Source of the DNA: Triatoma infestans
Lineage: Eukaryota; Arthropoda; Insecta; Hemiptera; Reduviidae
NCBI GenBank assembly: GCA_011037195.1
Contig: JAAEAF010003772.1
Location: forward strand, 1 to 64,000
DNA: 64,000 nucleotides
Reading direction: 5' to 3'
Numbering within the stretch: the first letter of the stretch is position 1; each line of letters starts with the position of its first letter. Shown here one piece after another: positions 35,103-45,560 of this stretch. Below the pieces are notes generated by a model. That model ran no database searches and was not told the origin of the DNA. It saw only the letters and a list, made by a program, of their open reading frames with translations. A program made the position numbers and the translations under genes.

Positions 35103-35340
35103 TGGATCAGAGATATTTTCCGTGATTGCCTGTTTCTTTTTGTGCCTATCGACCAGTTTCGGGCGTTCGCCCATCATTAGGATGTTTTTGTCACTGTAAT
35201 AACACTGGAGTGTATCAACTGTATTATTTGCTTAGTTAATACACTGACAAAAACATCCTGATGATGGGTAAACGCCCGAAACCGGTCGATGACCACAAAA
35301 AGAAGCAGGCTATCACGGAAAATATCTCGGATGCTTTCTA
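35103..35340. repeat. Palindrome with about 95-bp arms carrying hammerhead-like cores
   Basis: Left arm about 35103-35197 and right arm about 35242-35337 are inverted copies (GATATTTTCCGTGATTGCCT against AGGCTATCACGGAAAATATC), with a loop of about 45 nt. A third, diverged copy is at 11045-11125. Penelope-like elements carry hammerhead motifs in their terminal repeats, so a Penelope-like origin is possible, but no reverse transcriptase was found next to it. Confidence 0.8.
35254..35291 (+). ncRNA. Candidate hammerhead ribozyme-like motif
   Basis: The order of elements matches a type I hammerhead with minimal helix III. Stem I strand is CATC (35254-35257), core CTGATGA (35258-35264), helix II GGG...CCC (35266-35268 with 35275-35277), GAAA (35278-35281), then CCGG (35282-35285, self-complementary, suited to a dimer), TC as the cleavage site (35286-35287), and GATG (35288-35291) pairing with CATC. 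Against it: an extra T lies between CTGATGA and helix II, and stem I is only 4 bp. The minus-strand arm has CTAATGA in place of CTGATGA. Confidence 0.35.
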
Positions 35341-36770
35341 GCTCTGCGGAACCAACCACAACAACTAGCTTTGACTTTAACTGCAATTTTTCGGATATAC
35401 ATAGAGTATAGTCGGCTTAGATTTCAAAGTTATGCCCTATATTAAAATGTAGGAGATATATTATTAAGGTAATGCTTATAAAACATATATGTCAACTACT
35501 ATTATCTACAAAAAAAATATTATTTTTCAAAAGAAGACATTCTCATTTATTCCAGAAACAAAATACAAGTACACTACACTTGGCCGTCTTTCCTACTATG
35601 GCAGGATAGATGATGCACCATAGGTAGGAGAGATGCCGTACGTCTCCTCTGTGAAGGAAACATGGCTAATCTTGTGTAATGTGCACACCTTTGGGAGAAA
35701 TGATAAAAAAAAAATATATAAATTAGGATTTTGTAATTATAAGTAAAGTACATTAGTAGAGAAACATTTAATATTGGTTGTTACATAGTACAATTTCAAG
35801 ATTGGATTTTTAAGAAGGTTGGGTGAAATAATGAGGGACAGTTAGAAAGGTAGAATACCTTTAGTACAATAAAAGGGAATTTCCCTATCATCCACTCTTC
35901 AATGGAGGGAGGGATGATATATATGTAGGGCCTGAAAGAGGTGAGGATAAAATTTTTGTGGTTCAGGAAAGAGTGCTCATTGTCCATTGATATATGTGTT
36001 TAAAGTGCTATACGAAATTCAAGGCCCAACCTTCAAGTCAAACACTTTTATGATTGTAAGTTTGTCAAAGTATCATAATTATTGCGCATTATTATTATTA
36101 TTTAAAGAATGAGAGTTTGATATGATAGATTGATGATTTTGATTATGTAGACTGTATTTATTTTTGAACTGCATATTATATTTCTTTTTATGTTTATTCG
36201 TTTGCTTATTTATTATCCCTCATAGATTTAGATAAACACAGACCTCACGAAATCCCTTTTGAAAAGATTCCAAACTATAATGATAATAATGAATTATTAA
36301 TTCATATATTCAATTTAATTTAATTTACATCCCCCCCCCCATACAAATCATATTACACTCTATGACAGGAAACTTTATAAACTATATGGCTCCCGGAGTT
36401 CAAGTTTAATGCAGCGTGGAAATCATTCATTTCAATTGCAATGAATATAGTATATACAAATTTTCTAATGCTTCATGAAAATCCAGGTATTCTCCTGATA
36501 TTGCTGATGCGTATAAATGTTCGTAAAATACAGAAGAACACACAAAATACCTGAAGAATTTTGCAATACGTTCGCTTCTGATCTCTCAATTCTACGACTA
36601 ATTTGCGTGACTCCACGTGGTGTCAAACAAGAGAAGTAAAGCCTGCGTCTTCTTCTCTACCCCCATCATCTCTCCTAACTTTACCCTATATGTTGTACAT
36701 TGTCAGTCATATGTGAAATTTAGTACTAAGTAATACGCGTATAAATAAATAAATAAATAAATAATTATGT
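35341..36770. other. Non-coding DNA
   Basis: No gene. Poly-C of 10 nt at 36331-36340. (AAAT)n at 36744-36765 directly before an HR 3' end. Confidence 0.5.
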
Positions 36771-36773
36771 AAA

Positions 36774-36815
36774 TTGGAGTAAGAGAAAGTCATGTGAGTG
36801 TTTCACACCAGATTT
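36774..36815 (+). mobile_element. Solo HR 3' terminus
   Basis: GGAGTAAGAGAAAGT, then the hairpin ATGTGAGTGTTTCACAC, then CAGATTTTT, with no HR monomer upstream. A (AAAT)n tract replaces the body. Only the last ~45 bp of HR are present. Confidence 0.8.
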
Positions 36816-38062
36816 TTACTTTTCTCTTTTAGGTAATGCCTCAAGGTTTTTAAACACCTTCATCTAATCTATTACTAGACTTCCCCTTTTAATGGCTTGT
36901 AAATTCTCGGCATAGTATTTCTTTATTAGAATATTAATCACTTTACTCAAATTTCATTAGGTTGAATTAAAGGTTTCGGCCGTTATTGGCTATAACCACT
37001 AAGTCTTCTGAAAAATGGGAACAGCATATTTAGAAGATAATATGTATGTATGTATCTGTGGTTGGACGTTTTTAACTGGTGTAAGGCTTACCTGATTGCA
37101 GAGCTTAAAACAAATCGGAAAGGGCTTTGACTGCCATCTCTTTTGTATCTCACTATTCCTTATAAGCGAAAAAAATGACTGTTCTCAACTTCGTTCTTTT
37201 ATAAAGTTGTCGCTGATTGTTAAAACAAGACAGTTCTCCACCATCTCCTTAAGCATCCAGCCTTATCTTCTATCGAATAAGAAAAGAGAAGCAACACCTC
37301 CTCCTTTTCCAAGTAAAGTATCTGAATACTCCAGAAGCAGGCTAGGTCATTTAGGCTGACATTCTTTAGCCCGAAATTATTTCATCAATTATTGAACGAA
37401 TTATGTTGAATTCTACAAAATATATAAATTTGTGGATTTATGAAAATTAACTTACGATTTCACTATGATACCCCCATGATAGGCTTCTGCTTGATCATTG
37501 GTGAAAGTAAATTAATTTGATAAACCAAGTGGAGAATGAATGTGAGTAGATAATGAAATAGGGTGCTGGCTTGTATCCATAGCAAAACTTATTAAACCAA
37601 TTAAGCTTATAATTAAAAAGAAACAATACCCCAAAAATTAATTCCCTACATTATATATCATACAATTGAATAATTAATCAGCAATGCTTCAATGAATTTT
37701 CTTTAAACAAATGGATTAAATGTTAATGAATGTAATAGGAAAAGTTCTATTAAGTGCAAAGTAAGAAATTTTCAATGCAAATTGGTGACTACCCCTGACT
37801 CCATTAACTGTCTTTATCTACTTTGCCTTTAACCAGCCAAAAAGGGATATGATGAAGAAGTTTCCCCCTCTTTTCTCTTCTTCTTTTTTTTTTTTAGTCA
37901 CTTTAAATCGTAATCAGCGTCCAAAAGTATTTTTACTATAAAATAGCTGTTTTTAGAATAATTACTTACTAGACACTTTGTCATTTATTTATTGCAAAAT
38001 TAAAAGTCACCTTGGTTGAGGTTTCTAAAAACGACGACTTTATTAGGTTATTCACATTTATT
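36816..38062. other. Non-coding DNA
   Basis: The ORF 37096-37359 (plus) has no motif. A donor-like CAG|GTAAGCC exists on the minus strand near 37092, but no coding exon is evident. Confidence 0.45.
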
Positions 38063-38064
38063 AT

Positions 38065-38165
38065 TTTTACTTTCTCTGACTGGCTGGAAATATTAGGATC
38101 GTGCCAAATCATCGAAATTGCCTTTCCATTCTGAAATACATTATTTGAAGATACCTTGTATAAAA
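38065..38165 (+). mobile_element. HR 5' end fragment
   Basis: TTACTTTCTCTGACTGGCTG followed by AGGATCGTGCCAAATCATCG matches the HR 5' end with a decayed hairpin. The body is lost. Confidence 0.5.
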
Positions 38166-38438
38166 TAAAATTTTTAATGTATGGATGGGTTTGGTATGAA
38201 ATATCGGGTGAAACACGACACACAACTTTCTCCAATTCCTCTTACATTATAGAAAGGTCAATAACAATTGAACAAACAAGCACATTTGAAATTTTATCAT
38301 CTCAGATTCTTCAGAACCATGTAAAAACAATTTATTTTTAGAAAAAATATTATCAACAAAAGTGATAAGATTTGTATCTATGTAGTTAGCATTCCAAGTT
38401 TCTAGGAAATCGTTATAGTAGTTTTCGAGAAAAACTGA

Positions 38439-39147
38439 TGTCTTCGCGGCAGACACCCAAGGCGAGGGGGTGAACAGCGGACGAATAAACCATTAAATTA
38501 TAAGATAAAAGAGAAGAATTATCTCAAATAGAAGAAGGCTGAGACTTACCCTTCGGTGACGTGTGATTGGTGAATCAAAATGATTGATGAGTGACACGCG
38601 ACTGAGAAAGGAAGAAGTGGTGTGCGTGTGGGTGAGTATGTGTCGAAAAAAAGAACTCAGGTGAGCGGAAGGGGGTTAGAGTGCTCCGTAGAAGCGGGTG
38701 ACGCTGCTGTTGAAGCCGTTTCTTTCTCACTGTTAGTGATGGTGAGTCCACTAAGGCGCAGGTAATATAGTCTCGTGAAGGTGATGGCGCGTAGAGATGA
38801 GTGTTATTACTCACCGATGAGTCAATATTAATTTAATTATCACGGGAATAGGCGTGTATAAGGGGACACAAAATTTAAAGACGAAATTACAAATAGCAAA
38901 CAGATGCTAGCGTTTATTAGTACAACAGAAGAAGAAAACGGCACAAACACTGTTGTACTGGCGAGATATAGAAGACAAGTGAAGAAATTTTATAGGAAGA
39001 TAACGTTTGAAGGGTGTGGGAAAATAAGTAAGGCGCGAACCCCGAGAGATAAAAGGCGCCGACAATCCCACCACTATGCGGGCGATGAAATAATAATTTA
39101 GAAATAGCGAGGCAAAGTTAATCCATCAAAGGTGCCGCGACCTATCT
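38439..39147 (-). mobile_element. LTR-like insertion (709 bp) with 5-bp target duplication
   Basis: Flanked by ACTGA on both sides (38434-38438, 39148-39152) inside HR sequence that is continuous without it. It begins TGTCTTCGCGGCAGACACC and ends GGTGCCGCGACCTATCT. On the minus strand a TATA-like CTATAAAATTTC (near 38990) precedes a consensus donor AAGG|GTAAGTC at 38550/38549. TG start, 5-bp duplication and length suit a solo LTR, but the end is CT rather than CA. Minus ORF 38575-38814 has no domain. Orientation is inferred from the promoter and donor. Confidence 0.6.
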
Positions 39148-39577
39148 ACTGAAAAACCTATTCTGCAAAAATGCATTTACGTTTTACCGATTTTCTTCAA
39201 TCTTGGTATTCTAGCAATGTTCCTAATGTATTTTTTAATATTATAGGATGGCAGGAAGATACATTATACTGTAGAGGTACTTTCGAGGAAAACTTCAAGC
39301 TGTGTTCTCTAGATCCAAAAATAATTTTTTTCCCGTGATAATGTTACAAGTAAAGTGATAGGTAATCATGTTTCTAAATAGTATACGAAGTTCAAAGAAA
39401 ATCGTTTAGTCGTTTTTGAGAAAATCGCGAAAAATTGAAAAAACAGTACAGTCACATTCCGTTTGATGGATTTTGCCGAAAACCTTCGTAACAGATGCAG
39501 TGGTTGATTACTAAATTTGAAATATTTTCGTTGCCATTTTTCGTTTTTGAAATATTTTGTTCACATATATATGTCAG

Positions 39578-40613
39578 GCTCAAAGGACTGAAAATGCTCA
39601 ATGAGCGAAAAAACAGCTCACACCGCGTTGCGGTCACTCTAAAACATCCACATCGCGAATTTCGTGTTATGGTTCTTATGTAAACGCTCACGACGCGTTG
39701 TGCCAATCACAGAAAGACCAAATAGCGAAATTCGTATCGTGGCTATCGTGCTATACGACCACAATGCATTATGGAAATGAAGAAAAGCCATGACGCGTTC
39801 TGAGCACTAGTTGGTGTAACCATATCACGACGGATAGGTTGTAACTTGTCGGCTTGAGGACACTGACGCATTAAACCATCAGTAGAATGGTTTATTCATT
39901 TACTGTCTGTTTCTGTTGGTGAACGTATATCTGCGCTAACCATGACCAATAATAAAAAAGAAGTGTTTTTATGATGAATTACGTGAGTTTGTGGAAAGAA
40001 GCACTGATCGCAGTTTTATCATGAGTACAGAAAATTATGAAATGTTACTTAATGAAACAAAGCAGTCTCAGTTTCTTAAAAAAAACAACCAGTCTCTATT
40101 TTCAAATCAGTATCGTCGTCTTAAGCATATGATGTCTTAGAAATTGGTGACACTGAAAATTACACGATATTTATTTATTTTAATTACACGATTTCTTTAT
40201 ATTGTATTTAATAATGACAATACGTCATGCAGCGGTTTTCAATCATTTTTAGCGGCAGAAAGAGCATTAAGGACATTGTCTGTCTGATACTTATTACAGG
40301 ACAAAAATATTTTCTAAGATATCTACCAAAAAGTTTCGAGACTAGTAGAACCAATATCGCAAATCACTGCGCGTCGTATTCTAATATGATTCCATACACG
40401 TCATGGCTTTTCTTCATTGTCACAATGCATTGTGGTCGTATAGCATGATAGCCATGACACGAATTTCGCTATCTGATCTTTCTATGATTGCCATAACGCG
40501 ACGTGAGCGTTTTCATAAGAACCATAACACGAATTTCGCGATGTGGATGTTTTACAGTGACCGCAACGCGTTGTGAGCTGTTTTTCGCTCAATGAGCATT
40601 TTGGTCTTTGAGC
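39578..40613. mobile_element. Long-TIR DNA transposon, non-autonomous (1036 bp)
   Basis: Arms 39578-39806 and 40394-40613 are inverted copies of about 220 bp, beginning GCTCAAAG. Short motifs recur inside each arm (GCGAATTTCGTGTTATGG; GCGAAATTCGTATCGTGG; ACGCGTTGTG), resembling subterminal binding-site arrays. It lies at the AT/GT microsatellite zone of an HR copy. No clean target duplication is visible in the AT-rich flanks. The interior encodes an integrase-like remnant. Confidence 0.8.
39942..40200 (+). pseudogene. KRBA2/Ginger-like integrase N-terminal remnant
   Basis: ATG at 39942 gives MTNNKKEVF, then after a frameshift FYDELREFVERSTDRSFIMS, NYEMLLNETK and NQYRRLKH. After a second frameshift comes YDVLEIGDTEN. 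The 'QYxxLKxYDVLxIGDTE' block preceding an integrase core is typical of KRBA2/SCAND3-like proteins derived from Ginger/Gypsy-type integrases. The DDE core is absent. It lies between long TIRs, consistent with an internally deleted Ginger-like transposon. Confidence 0.5.
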
Positions 40614-40789
40614 GTATCATATATATATATATACAGAGACCATTCGCTAAAAACAATGCTTTCGGATTCAGAGGGCCTCAGAATATATATTTTCGGTAAA
40701 AACTCAATTCGAAAATTTGACACGATCTCAATACTTTCTCTTAAATATAAGTAGGCGAAATTTTGAAATGAAACGAACAATTTTTAACG

Positions 40790-41270
40790 GATAATGATTT
40801 GGGTATTTGAGTGTGTGTGTGTGTGTGAAGAAAATTTCTCAAATACGAAAAGTTGCAGGAAGCATAAACTTGATTACCGTTTACAAAACCAACCATCTCA
40901 ACAGAAATTTCGTTTACTATATCTACAATGAATAATTATCTACCTGTCACTTTTAACTATTTAAAACATCTTCCGAGTTAAATTTGATTTTGTGCGTGGA
41001 TCGTTGTGGGATGCAGCAACTAAAAATAATGTATCATCTATCAAAATATAAAGGTACATTACAGGCATTCCTACAATTTACTAAATTTGAAGAAAAACGG
41101 TTAACATATTATTTTAATTGCCCGTCTTTACTATATAGATTGTTTAGGTTTTTGAAATTTTCTCGTAAACTGGTCCAACGATTTTCTGTAAACTTTAAAA
41201 CATATCATTTTCATTTGAAATATTTTGCTGGATATATTTGATTTTAATGGTGCTTTATTTTTCTAAGTAC
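40790..41270 (+). mobile_element. HR fragment with (GT)n
   Basis: GT tract at 40811-40827, then CTCAAATACGAAAAGTTGCA and diverged monomer blocks (CCAACGATTTTCTGTAAACT; TTTTCATTTGAAATATTTTG). No termini. Confidence 0.6.
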
Positions 41271-42089
41271 CTTCATTGCTTTTAATAATAATCTTCGTAA
41301 ATTTTTTTAATTATATTTAAATTTATTCCTAAAAAATATTCAAATCACTGCTATTATAAAATGATAAATGTTTACAGATTTGAACGTTTAAAGAGAATAT
41401 AGCACTGCTTCTTAATTATATTTTTTTAAACTTTTAATGGTTATAACAATATTTATTACATATCTTGTTTTAAAATGAAATCGATTGTATTTATTAATAC
41501 AGAATTGATTATCGATCATTGATTCGATTCAAATTATTTTAGGTAAATCTTAATTTAACACATCCTAGTATTTGTATTACTATTAATCCTATACGAAATC
41601 ATAATTGGGAAAATTATATTTCCCAATTTACAAAGTGTAATTGGAAATATATTAATTGGAAAATTTAACAAAGTGTATTTGGAAATATATTAGATACGCC
41701 TTCTTCCTTTTATTTGGAAAGCAAAAAAAAAAAGAATCATAAAATATTTGATATAATGTTGAATACATATTATATATTTACATTCTTTTTACATCTATTA
41801 TCATTTTTTTTCACTTTATTATAAACAAACAGTGCTACAGTATTGATTACCATAATCGATGTGAATCTAGATGTTCAAATTTCTGACAATATATATTTGA
41901 GTGAACAATAATATGCGATTAACTGTCAACAAATATAAAATTCTCCAATATTATTTATTTAAAAATGCAATTATTTATTCCTCTAGATTTTCGTTTCATT
42001 TCTTAAATTAATTTTTGAGAAATCTTAAAAGATTTCAGGGCTATCAAAATTATTTGAAAGTTACATTCAGTGTTATTCTTATCAACAAA
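41271..42089. other. AT-rich non-coding DNA
   Basis: No gene. A short internal duplication around 'TTGGAAATATATTA' occurs at 41640-41692. Confidence 0.5.
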
Positions 42090-42738
42090 TACCCGTTGTT
42101 GAAAGCAAGAGAGAAACATTATTTTTTTATTTCTAATATATCCTTTTCTTGAAATTGGTATAATTGTTTAACCGCAGCTCTGATAATTTATTCCATAATT
42201 TTAAATTGTAGATTAAAGCTCTGAAAAGTGGTTATGGTACTATTTCTGTTTATGACCATCGGTTATTTGTTACCAACCATTGAAAACTCAAGACTATGAA
42301 TTTTGGGTGTTTTAGGGACACCAAATTAAGGCTGAATAGGGACAACATATTTTTTCTCATTTTTCTCTTTACTATTCTTTCACAGATGAGAAATAATAAA
42401 GATAGTTTGACTGAGGACGATTTGCGAAAAGCTATTATTGCATCCCTTCAATGGAGAAGCGTTCGTCATGCTGCAGAGCTATGTGGAGTACCTCGTTCAT
42501 ATCTTCACCTTCATCTACAAAGTGGTAGAACGATCCACTGAAGAAAAAAGGGGGTAAACTTCGCTTACCGTTGATCAGGAAAGAAAGTTGGTGGATAGAA
42601 TACTTAGGCAATCCTCTTGTGGTTTCGGGATGTTTTCCAATTATGTTAGAAAGGCAGTTTTCTTCTTTGCTGAGAACAATAACATTAATATAAATTTTCA
42701 AAACATCAAATAACAGGATTGGATTGGTTTATCCCCCA
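42090..42738 (+). pseudogene. pogo/Tigger-like transposon, copy 1: 5' region and transposase N-terminus
   Basis: The ORF within 42386-42540 reads SLTEDDLRKAIIAS, then WRSVRHAAELCGVPRSYLHLHL, the psq-type helix-turn-helix of pogo transposases (AI...G.S...AA...GVPRSxL). A frameshift and stops follow, with remnants of the CENP-B-type second HTH up to 42738. The whole segment is an inverted match to 45200-46175, where the same element runs on the minus strand. Confidence 0.8.
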
Positions 42739-43039
42739 CCATATCAGCTTTACTTCATTAGCCTTTGCGCTAGAAGCTCGCTTATATATCTACTGCCTCT
42801 GTCATAGCTGTATAGAAATATATTATGTAAAGAAGAAGCTCTTCTTAGGGAAAATAATTAAAAAAGAATCTCGTGTGAAATACTCATAAGACATTCTTTA
42901 TGATTTATGATTTATTATTGTTATATTCTTGGCATAAGTTTTCTTCATACAGCCAGCGCTGGATTTATTATTTATTTATGACGAAATTACCTAGTTACAA
43001 ATTTTACATATAACTGAAAATGTATGCGCAACTAAAAAA
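42739..43039. other. Non-coding DNA
   Basis: No gene recognised between the pogo fragment and the SINE-like repeat. Confidence 0.45.
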
Positions 43040-43335
43040 TAATATAAATGTCAAGCTTTCTGACATTGGAATCTACCCGAATTGTTAATAAAATAAGGGA
43101 TGGCACCAACAATAAGTCCACACTCCCCCTTCGTCGACTAGATCGATGATAAGAAGGGATGTGTGGGTAGATCCTTGAACTCCACGGCTTCACCCTGCCT
43201 TGCTGAGCAAGGTCTTGTGTGTGGAAGCCACACAGGTTAGCATGTGTCATCCCAGCTAGAGTGGCCATAGAATGAGAAAGATTTAATGACATGAGGCGCT
43301 AATGACCATTGTGATCGATGCGCCGGGTGGGGGAA
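43040..43335 (+). repeat. SINE-like repeat sharing the tail of the tRNA-SINE
   Basis: The end GAGGCGCTAATGACCATTGT then GATCGATGCGCC is similar to the 3' tail of the SINEs at 26407 and 48088 (GCGCCAATGACCATAGATGT, GACGCGCC). The body is unrelated and GC-richer than its surroundings. Its head does not show clear A and B boxes. Probably a SINE family with the same 3' module. Confidence 0.45.
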
Positions 43336-43344
43336 AAATATATA

Positions 43345-43500
43345 ATAGTCGTATTCCTAGTAAATCGATTTTCTTCGAACTCGGAATTTTTGACTACAAA
43401 ATAAATTCTTATTAATATTATAAAACCGATAGAATCGTATAAAAATATTGAAGTGGCACTTTAAAGGAAGCCTGAGGTTACCTATTACGTTAAACTTGAA
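43345..43500 (-). mobile_element. HR fragment, minus strand
   Basis: GTATTCCTAGTAAATCGATT, ATTTTCTTCGAACTCGGAAT and AAGTGGCACTTTAAAGGAAG match one reversed monomer. Confidence 0.6.
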
Positions 43501-44449
43501 GCCAAATTATGTTTTACTTATGGTTAATTGATTTTGAAACGTTTAATTTATTGAACTATTATTTTACTTTTAATATTTATTATTAACATGTTAGAGCAAT
43601 ATTTCATCCAATGTTTAAAATTTATTTAATTGAAACATTGCAAAACTATCATTTTGTTTAATCGCTAGAAAATAAAAAAATAACTTTTAATGTCTAGAGG
43701 CTTTTAATCTTTAGCCATTGATTTTTAGTAGTATAATTGTGACATTATTAAACGGTTGCAGTAAAAAAAAGTAAATTTATAACGCATGAGAGATTCTAAA
43801 ATATTTAAAAAAAAAAGAAAACAAAATTATTATTTAACTTGAATACAACGGAATTTACACAATTTCTTACTTAACAGACAGAAATATGACATAAATGAAA
43901 CAATATTAGGCCCTAACTACACAGCATAGTGTGCAAGACTACTGGCATCCAACATTCCCTAATTCCCTTGTGAATTGTTTACATTCCCTTTAAAAGGAGT
44001 TCTATGTAACATATTTTTTGATGATAAAAAAAAAAAAAAAATTTATTTTATACATAACGGTGTGCAATACAAAACTTGGAATTCCATTTTATATAATATA
44101 TACCAATGTTTAATGAATTAAATTTTTGTTTCTATACAAAAAGAGGTATGTTTAGTAAAAAAAAAGTATTATATTAACATCGCAGCAATTTTTCGTTAAC
44201 ATCTCAATTTCATTCAGTTCTGCAATGCGCTATTACTAAAGAATAAAACATATAAAAAGAGTTTTAGCCGTTTTTAACACTTCCTGTAATTGATAGCATT
44301 GCAGTAACCTTAGTTTAGCCTAGATTGTACAAAATTCTGGCTTTATTTGTAGTTGAATTTCAGAATTATGAAATACAAATTTTAGCATGATTTTTAAAAG
44401 AACATGTTACAGTATATATAATTTTTAAAATCAGACAGTTAAAGAGTCA
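43501..44449. other. AT-rich non-coding DNA
   Basis: Contains one isolated half (about 43730-43770) of the inverted-repeat family seen at 46634-47217 (CATTATTAAACGGTTGCAGT). No gene. Confidence 0.5.
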
Positions 44450-45560
44450 TATTAAAGTTTACATGTCCCTATCAATCGGGACAGCTTCAGTATAATACTT
44501 TTCCCTGGAAATTTTGTTACGTCACATTTTAGTAGTTGTAATTTACTGTGTATCCAATAATATGATTTAAATGGCGTGAAAAATGATTTATCTAAGGGTT
44601 GAAGACGATGCGTTGTATGACTAGGCAAACAGTTTATGTGTACATAGTTTTCCTCGCAAAATTTTAATGCCTGGAAACTCTTGTGTGAAACATGTCCAAC
44701 CAGAAGCAACAGACATGTTGCCAGAAACATTATGAACTTGAAAATGTCGCACTAATCCAGAAACGCATTTTCCTTTATCCAACCTGAGCTGACATTGTTA
44801 CAAAGTACTATTAATTAGGTAAACCATCGGAAAATTCAGCATGATATTTATTGCTTTTAAATATTGCCATTGGCAGAAATGAAATTTCCAACAGCATTCA
44901 TGCACACAAGAATAATAACAGGTTCATTCCGATCTACACAAGTTTGACAAGACAGATCTATAACCATCCTTTGCAAAGAATATCTTGGGTGGTTTATTAT
45001 TCATCTGACAGCATGATTCATCACAATTGTAGATAAGTTGTGGCTTATCAAACAAATTAAGGTCTTCCATGGTTTTACCCAATAAAGTAAAATATTGTTC
45101 AAGGTCATCCTGGTTAAGGGGCCCTTACATCGATTTGAAGAGTGACCGTCACTCTTTCTTAATGTTATAGCAGGATTGCGCTTACGAAAAGTAATAAGCC
45201 AATCCAATCCTGTCATTTGATGTTGTTTTGAAAATTTATGTTCAATGTTGTTGTTCTCTGCAAAGAAGAAAACCGCCTTTCTAACATAATTGGAAAACAA
45301 CCCGAAACCACAAGAGGATAGCCTAAGTATCTCATCCACCAACTTTCTTTCCTGATCAACGGTAAACGTAGTTTGCCCCCTTTTTTCTTTAGTGAATCGT
45401 TCTACCACTTTGTAGATGGCGGTGAACATATGAACGAGGTACTCCAAATAGCTCTGCAGCATACGAACGCTTCTCCCTTGACGGCATGCAATAATAGCTT
45501 TTCGCAAATCGTGCTCAGTCCAACCATCTTTATTATTTTCTGCAAAAGAATTGTAAAAAG
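44450..45560 (-). pseudogene. pogo/Tigger (jerky-like) transposase, copy 2, inactivated
   Basis: Blocks in order on the minus strand: psq-HTH remnant RKAIIACRQGRSVR (45507), CENP-B-type HTH with QERKLVDEILRLSSCGFGLF and NYVRKAVFFFAE, GLDWLITFRKRNPAITLRKS, then the first catalytic Asp in IYNCDESCCQM (about 45030). After frameshifts comes LLLLVGHVSHKSFQALKFCE, then HINCLPSHTTHRLQPLDKSF (44650-44570). In pogo DDE proteins 'LLLDGHxSH' carries the second catalytic Asp; here it is Val, so the enzyme would be inactive even without the frameshifts. The third acidic residue and C-terminus are not clear. Confidence 0.85.

Larger units (their letters stand above)
38340..40760 (-). mobile_element. HR copy, minus strand, carrying two nested insertions
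   Basis: Removing 38439-39147 and 39578-40613 restores one continuous reversed HR: the 5' end at about 40760 (TTTGACACGATCTCAATACT), the zone TTCGCTAAAAACAATGCTTT, the AT-microsatellite zone, a first monomer (AGTCACATTCCGTTTGATGG) and a second (TTACGTTTTACCGATTTTCT), continuing across the LTR-like insertion to CGTTATAGTAGTTTTCGAGA. This gives relative ages: HR first, then the LTR-like and long-TIR elements. Confidence 0.7.

Noticed and set aside
37092..37359. Minus-strand exon ending at a CAG|GTAAGCC donor, or the plus ORF 37096-37359
   Set aside because: A single donor match without an acceptor, ORF or promoter evidence; the plus ORF has no motif.
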